Of a DNA stretch of 64,000 nucleotides, positions 43,849 to 52,732 are shown piece by piece. The notes under the pieces are model-generated. The model saw nothing but the letters and a program-made list of their open reading frames with translations. It was not told the DNA's origin and made no database searches. Both the position numbers and the translations under genes were made by a program. The stretch lies in assembly GCA_963666575.2 (NCBI GenBank), contig CAXXYG010000016.1, positions 62,001 through 126,000 on the forward strand, given 5' to 3'. How positions within the stretch are numbered: the stretch's first letter is position 1; every line of letters starts with the position of its first letter. Origin of the DNA: JABMQB01 sp963666575 (GTDB taxonomy: Bacteria > Bacteroidota > Bacteroidia > Bacteroidales > Prolixibacteraceae).

Positions 43849-44135
43849 GGAGGCCTTGGTTTATCGATTCAATACCTTCTTGCAACTTTTTTGGTTGAAA
43901 AGTCACTTTCAAAACTAACATTTCAAATATTTATGCTTCGATTCTGAAGTTCCATGGTATACATCGATACTTTAACCCCCCCGATGTAATTACTGATTTA
44001 AGCCCAAGTGCAACCTCCTTTTTAATAATCAGCTTTTACTATAAATCCTTTTGTAAAGTTTAATTTTGGCACTTTTGTAATAAATTGAATGGCGAATAGA
44101 TAAAATTCTTAATTTAGGTCAATTTGAAAATTTAG

Positions 44136-46325
44136 ATGGAAAAGGGAAACTCTTTGAAAAAATTTGGCACTTTTGGTGGAGTTTTCACTCCTACTTTACT
44201 TACAATTCTAGGAGTAATAATGTATCTCCGGCTGGGGTGGGTTGTTGGAAATGCAGGATTACTCGGAGCCTGGCTTATCATCATAATTTCATTTTTAATT
44301 ACACTTACTACAGCACTTTCAATGTCATCGATCACCACCAATATAAAAATTGGTGCTGGCGGAGCATATGCAATCATATCTCAATCATTAGGGCTCGAAG
44401 TTGGCGGAAGCCTTGGGATTCCGCGATACGTCTCTCAGGGAATGGCTGTTACCATGTATATTTTTGGATTCAGGGAAGGCTGGCTTTCCATTTTCCCAAA
44501 TCACAACGCTTTAATTATCGATCTAGTAGTTTTTGTAATTATTTATGCCATTGCCTATAAAAGTGCTCATCTAGCTATTCAAACTCAATATATTATCATG
44601 GCGATTATTGTATCGTCATTGGTTGTAATAGTTTTGGCAGCCTACACTGGATCAATGCAGAACGGCACAATCGATTCTCTAAAATGGGGAACATTCACAG
44701 GTTCAATCGAAAACAACTTTTCCGGTTCCGATTTTTGGATAGTGTTTGCTGTATTTTTTCCGGCTGCCACCGGAATTATGGCTGGAGCCAATATGTCGGG
44801 TGAATTAAAAGACGCCAGAAAAAGTATTCCTGTAGGAACCTTGTGGGCAATCGGTATAAGTTTTTTAATATACATGGTATTGGCATACTGGATAGCCAGA
44901 TCAGCAACAACTGATGAATTACTTCAAAATTATAATATTATAATTGACAAATCATTCTTTCCTCCTTTGGTAATAGCCGGTGTATTGGGAGCTACTTTTT
45001 CATCTGCCCTAGCATCAATGGTTGGCTCGTCGCGCATTTTATACGCTATGGGTGAACACAAAGTATTGCCTGCCGGCAGGTGGCTGGCTACAACCAATAA
45101 AACCGGCCAGCCCCGAAATGCCATGTTTGTAACCGGAGTTCTGGTATTTTTAACCATGTTACTTCGCGACCTAAACGCAGTTGCCCCACTTGTTACCATG
45201 TTTTTCCTGATAACTTATTCCATGCTAAATGTAGTGGTAATTATAGAGCAAAATCTCGGATTAATCAGTTTCCGGCCGTTGTTTCAGGTGTCAAAATGGG
45301 TACCATGGATTGGCCTCATTACCTCAGTTCTTGCTATGTTTATTATAAATCCGGTGATCAGCCTTATTTCAGTTGCCGTGGTTGTTTTGGTATATGGAAT
45401 CTTATTGCAACGAAAACTATCTTCCCCCTTCGAAGACGTACGTAGCGGATTGTTTGTATCATTTACTGAATGGGCTGCCAAACGAACTTCTCAGTTAACA
45501 CACAAGCAGGAAAGAGCATGGAAGCCAAATCTTTTAGTTCCTGTTAGCGATCCAAGTTCCATAAAAGGAGTTTTTTCATTTCTAAAAAATGTTGCATTTC
45601 CACAGGGATCAGTAAAATTGCTTGGGGATAGGCTCAAAAGATAAAGCCGATATATTGGCTGACAAGGTTAATGAACTCTCCCAGGCATTCCAAAAGAGAG
45701 GAGTATTTTCGTCGTGGGCAGTTATCAGAACCGAAAATTTTGCACAAGGTGTAAACTTTTCAAACCAAGCTTACCGTGGGTCATTTATAAAACCAAATAT
45801 TATCTTTCTGAATATGATAACCATGATTCCTATTCGGAAGGATTTAGTGAAATCATTGAGGAAGCTGCACGTTTGCAAATTGGAGTACTTATATATTCTC
45901 AACATCCTGTTTATGCACTGGGAGAAAGGCAAATGATAAACGTGTGGATTAGAAACCGTGCACCCGACTGGAAAATCGCCTGGGATATTGGCAACCTCGA
46001 TTTATCAATACTTGTGGCATACAAATTAAAGCGAAACTGGAATGCTAAAATTCGTCTGGTTACTGTTGTTGAAAACGAAGAACAAAAAGAACAGGCAGAT
46101 AAATTTATGTCTGATTTGATAGATCAGGCCCGGTTACCAATGACCGAGATGGCTGTATATATCGGTAATTTTAATGAATTGATTAAAAAAGCTCCATCTG
46201 TCGACCTAAATATTTTTGGGCTGGTTCCTAATCCTAATTTTGTATTTATGGAAAAAATGGTTGATGAAACCCAAACAACCTGTTTGTTTATACGCGATTC
46301 GGGACTTGAAAATATTTTTGCATAA
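44136..46325 (+). pseudogene. SLC12-like cation-chloride / amino-acid cotransporter broken by two frameshifts
   Basis: The first frame gives 502 residues with the full 12-helix APC/SLC12 transport domain (FGTFGGVFTPTLLTILGVIMYLRLGWVVGNAG is the hallmark start) and stops at 45642-45644. Near 45624-45627 a run of four G has one base too many: with three G the frame continues as LLGIGSKDKADILADKVNEL. Near 45807 a second change (one base missing in CTTTCT) returns the sequence to the first frame, which then runs SEYDNHDSYSEGFSEIIEEAARLQIG to the stop at 46325. The two changes cancel, so the ancestral protein had about 730 residues, with the C-terminal SLC12 domain. Either a pseudogene, a truncated working 502-aa transporter, or two sequencing errors. 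Confidence 0.75.
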
Positions 46326-47031
46326 TTAGGAAGTGTTTCACAATTAATACCAATTGCACTTCAAAATGACTCATTGCAAATTTTGAAGTTTGCAATGGTT
46401 AATGCCGATTATACAATATAGAAAATTAACAATTCATTTCCCTGTTTCAAACATCCACTCACAAACGATGTTGGTTTAAAAATTTTTTTAAAACAAAAAC
46501 CCTCACTTTGCCTCCCTCAAAAAACAACAATGGATAATTTTTTTTCACTTAACATTTTGCACCAAATCACAAGTAGTATTTTTTTTCACTTGTTGTTTTT
46601 AATGGAAGGTGAGGAGTTCCTTATTTTAAAAAGAAATACAACTAGTTAACATACTGCCTGACATAAAACTTTTACCCTACTTCCCACATCTATATAACAA
46701 TGTTGCGAAATTATGTTTAGTATTAATTGCTTCTATTTTATAAATTCTCTAATTTCGCCATAACTATTAATCAGCGCCGTAGCACTATTTCTTATTAAAA
46801 TATTTCTGCTGTATTTGCAGCAATACCTGTGTACCTTTTAAAATAAACTATTATCAGAAAAAAATAATTCCAGATAATAAGAATATAAATAATTATTAAA
46901 AGGTGCTGTATATATCCTTAATGTGGATGTAAATGACACAAAAATATTGATATAAATAAGTTATGCCCAATGTTGAAGAAGTCCATTAAATACAGGAAAT
47001 TCATAATAAACTGAATGAAAAGCCAACGCAC
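46326..47031. other. Intergenic DNA left of the ABC-3C island
   Basis: No gene. At 46358-46397 two overlapping hairpins exclude each other: ACTTCAAAAT/ATTTTGAAGT (46358-46367 with 46380-46389) and CATTGCAAA/TTTGCAATG (46372-46380 with 46389-46397). The rest is AT-rich sequence without features. TTAGGAAGTGT at 46326-46336 recurs at 50610-50620. Confidence 0.5.
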
Positions 47032-47095
47032 AAATAGCACATTTGTTTTTTTGCCAACACACAAAACCGACCTCAAAAAAACAAAAGAGCTATTT
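47032..47095 (+). repeat. Left boundary hairpin of the island (ACA/AGA type)
   Basis: Outer stem AAATAGC/GCTATTT (47032-47038 with 47089-47095), a 3x3 internal loop ACA/AGA, inner stem TTTGTTTTTTTG/CAAAAAAACAAA (12 bp, 47042-47053 with 47074-47085) and a 20-base loop CCAACACAC...GACCT. The same fold, with different stem sequences, occurs at 50397-50454 in the same orientation. Flanked by GCCAACGC (47022) and CCAACGCAAGTTGG (47100). Confidence 0.75.
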
Positions 47096-47213
47096 CTTTC
47101 CAACGCAAGTTGGAATTATGACATCATATATTTTGTTTTAAAAACATCTTAAAAAATAAGATACAAAAGTAGATTTTTTATATTTTAGCTTCCTGAAAAT
47201 TGATTGTAACTCG

Positions 47214-47417
47214 ATGAATAGAATAAAGGAAGTTTTAGAAGAAAAAGGAATTAAGCAAATGTGGTTAGCTGAAAAACTTGGAAAGAGTTTTAATATGGTT
47301 AATTCATATGCACAAAATAGACAGCAACCACGACTTGAAGTACTTTATAAGATTGCAGAAATACTTGATGTTGGCGTAAAAGACCTTTTGATTGAAAGAG
47401 TCCAAAATGACAATTAA
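47214..47417 (+). CDS. Small XRE-type HTH regulator
   Basis: A 67-residue protein that is little more than a helix-turn-helix of the XRE/Cro type: MNRIKEVLEEKGIKQMWLAEKLGKS, then FNMVNSYAQNRQQPRLEVLYKIAEILDVGVKDLL. It precedes the three-gene system on the same strand with 11 bases to the next start, and probably controls it (inference). No partner domain or toxin is attached. The start fits the 11-base distance and an A-rich region upstream. Confidence 0.85.
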   Translation: MNRIKEVLEEKGIKQMWLAEKLGKSFNMVNSYAQNRQQPRLEVLYKIAEILDVGVKDLLIERVQNDN

Positions 47418-47428
47418 TACGAGACTTA

Positions 47429-48310
47429 ATGAACAGCCCTTTACAAAATAAATTTAGAATTCAGATTCAATCATTGTATAAGTTCGATTTTCAGGACTTT
47501 ATTACAAAACTTTTCATGTATAGGTATGGGGCTACAAACTATATTCCGCCTCGTGATATTAAAGACAAAGGAGCTGATGGTATAATTACAGATAAGGAAA
47601 CAATCATTGCCTGTTATGGTCCTGAGAAAATAGATGAGAAAAGATACTTAAAGAAAATTTCAGACGATTTTAAGTCTTATTCGGATAATTGGCAGACAAA
47701 TTATAAAAATTGGACTTTTGTAACAAATAATGATATTCCAGAATGGGCTATTAGAAAAATTAATTCTTTACAGAAAAGTAGTTCTCCTGTAGGACTTAAA
47801 AACATATTGCAAATGATTGATGAATTACCAAGTTTTCAAAAGAGAGAGCTTGGGAGTTATTTAAACATTGAAAAAGAACTGTTTGCAAAAGATTATCTAA
47901 ACGAAATACTTGAAGATTTAATAAAGGAGACCTCATTTGTTGATGAAAATATTCAATATCAACAGCAAGTCTATTTCCCAAAGAAAATAGAATTAAACTA
48001 CGATAAAGAGGATGTTGATAGCATACTTCAAGAATACGACATTTATTTTGAAGATGGTATTTTTAGTGAAATTGAAAGTTTATTGTTTGGATATGAAGAT
48101 GAAGAAACAAATAAATTAAAAATCCGCATAATAACTGACTATAATAGCAAAGCGGGAGACTTTAAAAGTCGTCTGCAGCAATTATTAGAAAAATATTTAG
48201 ATAAATATTCAAGTGAAAATGATGATGAATATCTATTTTATATTAGAGCAATATTAATTTACCTATTTGAGCAGTGTTTGATAGGGAGAAAGACTAAAGG
48301 AGAATTATGA
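47429..48310 (+). CDS. Restriction-nuclease-like component of an ABC-3C system
   Basis: A 293-residue protein without signal or membrane segment. The N-terminal part resembles the nuclease-fold effector seen in ABC-three-component systems: FDFQDFITKLFMYRYG, then KDKGADGIITDKETIIACYGPEK, in which the DG (residues 50-51) and the YGPE (63-66) stand where a PD-(D/E)xK core would hold D...(E/Q)xK. The strict core is not complete (C-Y in place of Q-x), so catalysis is uncertain. Residues 80-110 continue the fold (YKNWTFVTNNDIPEWA); the C-terminal half (residues 190-290) looks like the common C-terminal domain that links to the middle component. It is translationally coupled to the 88-aa gene (ATGA overlap). 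Confidence 0.6.
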   Translation: MNSPLQNKFRIQIQSLYKFDFQDFITKLFMYRYGATNYIPPRDIKDKGADGIITDKETIIACYGPEKIDEKRYLKKISDDFKSYSDNWQTNYKNWTFVTNNDIPEWAIRKINSLQKSSSPVGLKNILQMIDELPSFQKRELGSYLNIEKELFAKDYLNEILEDLIKETSFVDENIQYQQQVYFPKKIELNYDKEDVDSILQEYDIYFEDGIFSEIESLLFGYEDEETNKLKIRIITDYNSKAGDFKSRLQQLLEKYLDKYSSENDDEYLFYIRAILIYLFEQCLIGRKTKGEL

Positions 48311-48573
48311 TTTTACCACATCCAGAGACAGATTTTTCCACAAACATATTAGTTGTTTCAGCTGATATAATTAGGGAACTAAAGCGTCATAAAAAGACAG
48401 TTTTATTGGAGAAAATCATGCAGTCATTTTTAAATAGAGATATTAAACGAACACCTGACCTATTTATAAAAAGCTTAGTCTTTTTATACAGCTTTGGAAT
48501 AATTGAGTACGATAACTACAAAGTGAAATTAGTATTAAGAATTAATGAAAAACAAATAGGATTATTTGAGTAA
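48307..48573 (+). CDS. Small middle component (MC-like) of the ABC-3C system
   Basis: An 88-residue protein starting within the stop of the previous gene (ATGA) and ending 5 bases before the ATPase start. It looks like a small winged-helix fold: NILVVSADIIRELKRHKKTVLLEKIMQSFL, then TPDLFIKSLVFLYSFGIIEYDNYKVKLVL. The size, order and coupling match the 'middle component' that bridges nuclease-like protein and ATPase in ABC-three-component systems. I name it by context; the sequence alone is not diagnostic. Confidence 0.6.
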   Translation: MILPHPETDFSTNILVVSADIIRELKRHKKTVLLEKIMQSFLNRDIKRTPDLFIKSLVFLYSFGIIEYDNYKVKLVLRINEKQIGLFE

Positions 48574-48578
48574 TTACT

Positions 48579-50372
48579 ATGATAAAACGTTTATTTTCAA
48601 ATACAGGTCTTCTTTTAAAAGATTTCAAATTCCATTCGGGGATTAACATTATACTTGGAAAATATTCTGGAGACAAAGAGGCTACAGGGATTAATGGAAT
48701 CGGGAAATCAACTTTAATTCGGTTAATTGATTATGCATTTTTATCAGATAGTGCTCAGAAAATATTTTCACATAAAAAATATGACTTTTTACGCAATGAT
48801 GAGCATGACATCGTTTTAGAATTCGAAATTAACGGCAATGCTTACTTTATAAAACGGGACTTTAAAAAACAATCAATTGTTCAATTTGGTAAATCAATAA
48901 ACAAACTTGATGAATTTGAAAAGGCAGAGTTTAAAGCAATACTTACCAACCTGTTTTTGCCAGTTGAAAATGATGATGTTTTTTTTACAGGAAATAAGTT
49001 TAGAACTGTTTTTGATTTCTTCATCAAAGATGATTTGGATAATAGAAAAAGATTTGAACCATTGAATTTTCTAAAATTCTCAGCAAATGCAAAAGTCAAA
49101 GCCATTTACAATTTCTTCTTACTTAATCTTCCAACTAAACATCTAATTAATTATAACGAGCAGTCAATTGAATATTCATCTTATACCACTGCTATAAAAA
49201 CTGCAGAAGATAAAATTAAAATAGATACTGGAAAATCAATTCAAGAGTATCGAAGTGAACGGTTTAATATAGACCAACGAATAATTCTTCTTGAAAATAG
49301 CTTGGATAGCTATCATTTCATTGAAAAGTATAAAGGCATTGAAAAACAATTGGTTGAGGTTACAAAACTAATTAATTCTAAACTTACTGATTTTAATTCT
49401 TTAGATAGAAAGTTAAATAAGATAAGGGAGAGTTATAACGGTAATCAAGATATTGAAACCAGTGAGATTCGAAAAATATATAACGAAGTAATTGATAATT
49501 TTGGAAATCAAGTAGCAAAAACATTAGATGAAGTAATTGATTTCAAAAATAATATCTTAGAAAACAGAAAAAAATATTTACTGCAAAAAGAAGAAAAACT
49601 AAAGACAGCAATAGAAGAAGTTTTGAATGATATTTCTAATTTGGAAATCAAACGAAGTGGCTTTTATAAAGCGTTAGATGAAAAAGGAGCATTAGACAGC
49701 ATTAAAAACACTTATGAAGATTTAATAACTGAAAAATCCGATTTAGAAAAGAACTTACAAGTAGTTCAGCAAATTGACGAATACCAAGATATGCTCAATA
49801 ATTTGAATGTCACTATTAGCGAAGTAAAACTTTTAATATCTAAAGAATTATCGGAGTTTGAGACCGTTGTAGATGAATTAAGGAAATTGTTTATTGATAT
49901 ACTTAAGAATGCTATTTTTGTTGATGAAAGTTATGAAAATGCATACTTTGACATAAAACAAAACCCTACTGCAAATCGCCAGAAATTACCTTTTGATATT
50001 GAAATAGAAATCCCCAAGGCAGATGCTCTCGGTCAATCTCAACTAAAAATAGTTGTTTATGATTTAATGGTTTTTCTTTATAATATTTCCAATAATAGAA
50101 AAATGCCAGATTTTCTAATTCATGATGGAGTTTTTCATGGTATCTCGATGAAAACAAGAATCAATACAATAAATTATGTTTATCACAAGTATCTTGAAAA
50201 TGCTAAGACCAAACAATTCCAATACATTCTGACTTTTAATGAAGATGAGATTTCAATTCCTAATGAAAAGAAATCAGAGTATGGCGAATTTGATTTTGAT
50301 TTTCAAAAAAGCATTGTAGCTGAATTTCAAGACACGGCTAACAAAACAATTTTCAAACAAATATTTGGATAA
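48579..50372 (+). CDS. DUF2326 family SMC-like ATPase
   Basis: A 597-residue ATPase. The Walker A loop is GINGIGKST at residues 37-45, preceded by HSGINIILGKYSGD. A long coiled-coil (about residues 190-430) interrupts the fold, and the C-terminal half has the DUF2326 features KADALGQSQLKIVVYDLMVF and FLIHDGVFHGI, with the Walker B-like acidic position. This is the ABC/SMC-type motor of predicted ABC-three-component conflict systems. It probably couples ATP hydrolysis to a nucleic-acid signal and to the nuclease-like partner; that is inference from Aravind-type predictions and not tested here. It is the last gene of the cassette, ending 25 bases before the right boundary hairpin. Confidence 0.78.
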   Translation: MIKRLFSNTGLLLKDFKFHSGINIILGKYSGDKEATGINGIGKSTLIRLIDYAFLSDSAQKIFSHKKYDFLRNDEHDIVLEFEINGNAYFIKRDFKKQSIVQFGKSINKLDEFEKAEFKAILTNLFLPVENDDVFFTGNKFRTVFDFFIKDDLDNRKRFEPLNFLKFSANAKVKAIYNFFLLNLPTKHLINYNEQSIEYSSYTTAIKTAEDKIKIDTGKSIQEYRSERFNIDQRIILLENSLDSYHFIEKYKGIEKQLVEVTKLINSKLTDFNSLDRKLNKIRESYNGNQDIETSEIRKIYNEVIDNFGNQVAKTLDEVIDFKNNILENRKKYLLQKEEKLKTAIEEVLNDISNLEIKRSGFYKALDEKGALDSIKNTYEDLITEKSDLEKNLQVVQQIDEYQDMLNNLNVTISEVKLLISKELSEFETVVDELRKLFIDILKNAIFVDESYENAYFDIKQNPTANRQKLPFDIEIEIPKADALGQSQLKIVVYDLMVFLYNISNNRKMPDFLIHDGVFHGISMKTRINTINYVYHKYLENAKTKQFQYILTFNEDEISIPNEKKSEYGEFDFDFQKSIVAEFQDTANKTIFKQIFG

Positions 50373-50396
50373 ATTAATGGAATTCCGACCAAAAGC

Positions 50397-50454
50397 CATA
50401 CACATTTGCAATTCACACGAGCCAACGCTTGACCCAAAATTGCAAAAGAGTATG
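50397..50454 (+). repeat. Right boundary hairpin of the island (ACA/AGA type)
   Basis: Outer stem CATAC/GTATG (50397-50401 with 50450-50454), internal loop ACA/AGA identical to the left copy, inner stem TTTGCAATT/AATTGCAAA (50405-50413 with 50438-50446) and a 24-base loop containing GCCAACGC and GACCCA. It follows the ATPase stop by 25 bases. Right flank TGCCAGCGCA resembles the left flank's TTCCAACGCA. Confidence 0.75.
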
Positions 50455-50616
50455 TCTTGCCAGCGCATTGAATAACAGTCTGTAAGAAGAAAACAAAGGG
50501 CATAACAACGAGTTCGCAGACTCAAAGTGCAAAATAACCTTGCCCCACTCTTTTGTTCTTTTGTTTTATTATGTAATTTAGAAAAATAGATACATTATAA
50601 AATGTAACCTTAGGAA

Positions 50617-50724
50617 GTGTATAAATCATTGGGCGGACAGCACTGACTACAAGCGCGTTACAGTTAATAAACATTGTAGCGGTTTGACAGGAAAGTGCTT
50701 CGAAATGCCCAACGCTTCATACAC
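50617..50724. repeat. 108-bp imperfect palindrome
   Basis: Five nested pairs of arms separated by internal loops: GTGTAT/ATACAC, TTGGGC/GCCCAA, GCACT/AGTGC, CTACAA/TTGTAG, with a 21-base apical loop. The arms lie at 50617-50622, 50629-50634, 50640-50644 and 50647-50652 on the left. The word CCAACGC on its right side is shared with the two boundary hairpins. The surrounding 50455-51106 contains no gene. Confidence 0.7.
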
Positions 50725-51106
50725 AAACCGTTATTCGTCATACCCAAAAAACCACAGAAAATGTTTGACGAATTTAATAAATACAAATAAAATGGGCATT
50801 TCTTTTTTCAGAAAATGAAGAATTAATATTTGTTTGTAATGTACGCAAAAATCAGAAACATTTATCCAAAAATTGATATGAACAGTTTAACAATAAACTG
50901 GCTTCAGATAAAATAAACAATTGATTAACAATTGAGATCCAATTTTTAACAATTCTTCTGGTGTATTACTTTTTCTTTTATTTTCGACAACAATTCATAT
51001 ATCCGTTTTGTTACTAAAAGAAGTTTCCTCAAAAGTTGTTTTTCGCTTCAACTTGAGTTTAACGAAAGTACAGGGTATTGATTAAACTTGTAATGAAAAC
51101 AAAAAC
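50725..51106. other. Non-coding DNA right of the island
   Basis: AT-rich stretch with no credible frame up to the metallophosphoesterase start. No terminator or known repeat was recognised. Confidence 0.45.
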
Positions 51107-52363
51107 ATGATTAGTAAACAACTTTTGATTTTTGCCCTTTTTGTGCTGGCCGTTGAATATTATTCGTTTGTTGCTGTACGCACAGTTTTACGGCCTACAA
51201 ATGGCAGTTTTAACTGGTGGTTTTTTATAATTTATGCCATTTTCTCACTGGTAACATTATGGAGTTTATACGCTTTTTCGCATTACGGGAGAAGTGCCTG
51301 GCCATCGGTTTCTTTAAAATATATTGTAAATATTTTTATTGCTGTTTTTATTGGAAAATTGCTGGTAACAGTCGTTTTATTGTTGACTGATATTCTACTA
51401 CTCATTCCCAATCTGATCAACTTTCTTTTTTCGTTTAAAAACCATCCTGTGGGCAATCCTCCTGAAGGCTCCAGATTTATCGGTCGGTTTACGTTTATCT
51501 CACAAATGGCATTGTTAATTGGAGGTTTATTAACAACGGGCTTGGTTTATGGATTAAAAAATCGCTATAAATATAATGTTAAACGTATAAAATTGGGATT
51601 GAAAAATTTGCCTGATGAATTAAAAGGACTGCGGGTAGTTCAGATTTCAGATATTCATACTGGGAGTTTTGATGATTCAGCAGCAGTTACTGAAGGCATA
51701 AATGCGATAATACGTGAAAAGCCCGACCTGATAGTATTTACCGGCGACCTTGTAAATGACCGGGCTGACGAAGTTATTCCTTATATATCGGTATTTAATC
51801 AATTAAAAGCACCATTGGGAGTTTATTCTGTACTGGGGAATCACGATTATGGCGACTATTATTCATGGTCTTCGGATGAGGAGAAAAAGCAAAACCTGGA
51901 ACAGCTAAAGCAACACCATGCTGATATGGGTTGGAGATTACTGGTAAATGAACATGTAATAATTGAACAGAACAAGCAGCAAATTGCTCTTATTGGAATT
52001 GAAAACTGGGGTGCAAGAGGATTTACCAAATACGGCGATTTGAAGAAAGCAGTGGCTGGCCTGGAGAATTCTGATGTGCCGGTTAAGATCTTATTAAGCC
52101 ACGATCCTTCGCATTGGGAAGCAGAAGTCAGAAAGGATTATCGCGATATATCATTAACATTGAGTGGCCACACACATGGTATGCAATTCGGAATTGACAT
52201 TCCAGGATTTAAATGGAGCCCTGTTCAATATATATACAAACAATGGGCAGGTTTATATCAACAGGAAAATCAATACTTATATGTTAACCGCGGTTTTGGC
52301 TTTATTGGTTACCATGGCCGTTTGGGCATTTTACCTGAAATTACCCTGATCGAATTGACTTGA
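51107..52363 (+). CDS. Membrane-anchored metallophosphoesterase
   Basis: A 418-residue protein with about four N-terminal helices (residues 5-160) and a calcineurin-like metallophosphoesterase domain from about residue 175. The five blocks are complete: VVQISDIHTG, LIVFTGDLVND, SVLGNHDYGD, LLSHDPSHWE and SGHTHGMQFG, giving two metal sites. The domain most likely lies outside the cytosol if the helix number is even, but this needs topology data. The family includes lipid phosphatases of the LpxH/LpxG kind; the substrate is unknown. It is downstream of the island and uses ordinary codons. Monocistronic. Confidence 0.88.
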   Translation: MISKQLLIFALFVLAVEYYSFVAVRTVLRPTNGSFNWWFFIIYAIFSLVTLWSLYAFSHYGRSAWPSVSLKYIVNIFIAVFIGKLLVTVVLLLTDILLLIPNLINFLFSFKNHPVGNPPEGSRFIGRFTFISQMALLIGGLLTTGLVYGLKNRYKYNVKRIKLGLKNLPDELKGLRVVQISDIHTGSFDDSAAVTEGINAIIREKPDLIVFTGDLVNDRADEVIPYISVFNQLKAPLGVYSVLGNHDYGDYYSWSSDEEKKQNLEQLKQHHADMGWRLLVNEHVIIEQNKQQIALIGIENWGARGFTKYGDLKKAVAGLENSDVPVKILLSHDPSHWEAEVRKDYRDISLTLSGHTHGMQFGIDIPGFKWSPVQYIYKQWAGLYQQENQYLYVNRGFGFIGYHGRLGILPEITLIELT

Positions 52364-52732
52364 TTAAAACCAGGATTTTCAAGAAAATAACGGAATAATG
52401 AGTATCAATATTTATTACGTGAATAATAAAGAAATATTTGACTGTCTTCGAATTATAAAATAAAATTGATCCGAGGTAAATTCTTCTATTACAATTAAGA
52501 TCCTTTTAAATAGATGTATTCTTCTGTATTTATATCCTCCAAATAATACCAACCTTGATTAACAAATGCATTATACGGATCAAATCATATTAAATCTTAT
52601 CAGCCGGATTAAAATAAAAACAAACTTCAAATAACTATTTAAAACGCCTTTTTCATTCATAAATTAAAAAAAATAGTATTTTTATATCGTGTTACATTTT
52701 TTTCAAAAGGTGTTACTGTATAATAAGTAAAT
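52364..52732. other. AT-rich region upstream of the lar genes
   Basis: About 370 bases without a gene. Near its end, GTGTTAC occurs at 52689-52695 and 52710-52716, exactly 21 bases apart. No terminator of the phosphoesterase gene was recognised. Confidence 0.4.
52689..52716. promoter_or_regulatory. Direct GTGTTAC repeats in the larE promoter region
   Basis: Two identical heptamers start 21 bases apart, two turns of the helix, ending 16 bases before the larE start. This is a spacing suited to a regulator binding one face of the DNA. It is a short match and could be chance. Confidence 0.35.

Noticed and set aside
46918..47103. 61-codon minus-strand frame left of the island
   Set aside because: It lies across the left boundary hairpin, is rich in Phe and Leu from T tracts, and has no neighbour of the same strand.
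50617..50724. Integron attC site
   Set aside because: It is large and has internal loops like attC, but the end motifs are reversed (TTGGGC on the left, GCCCAA on the right) and do not match RYYYAAC/GTTRRRY; no integrase gene is in the window.
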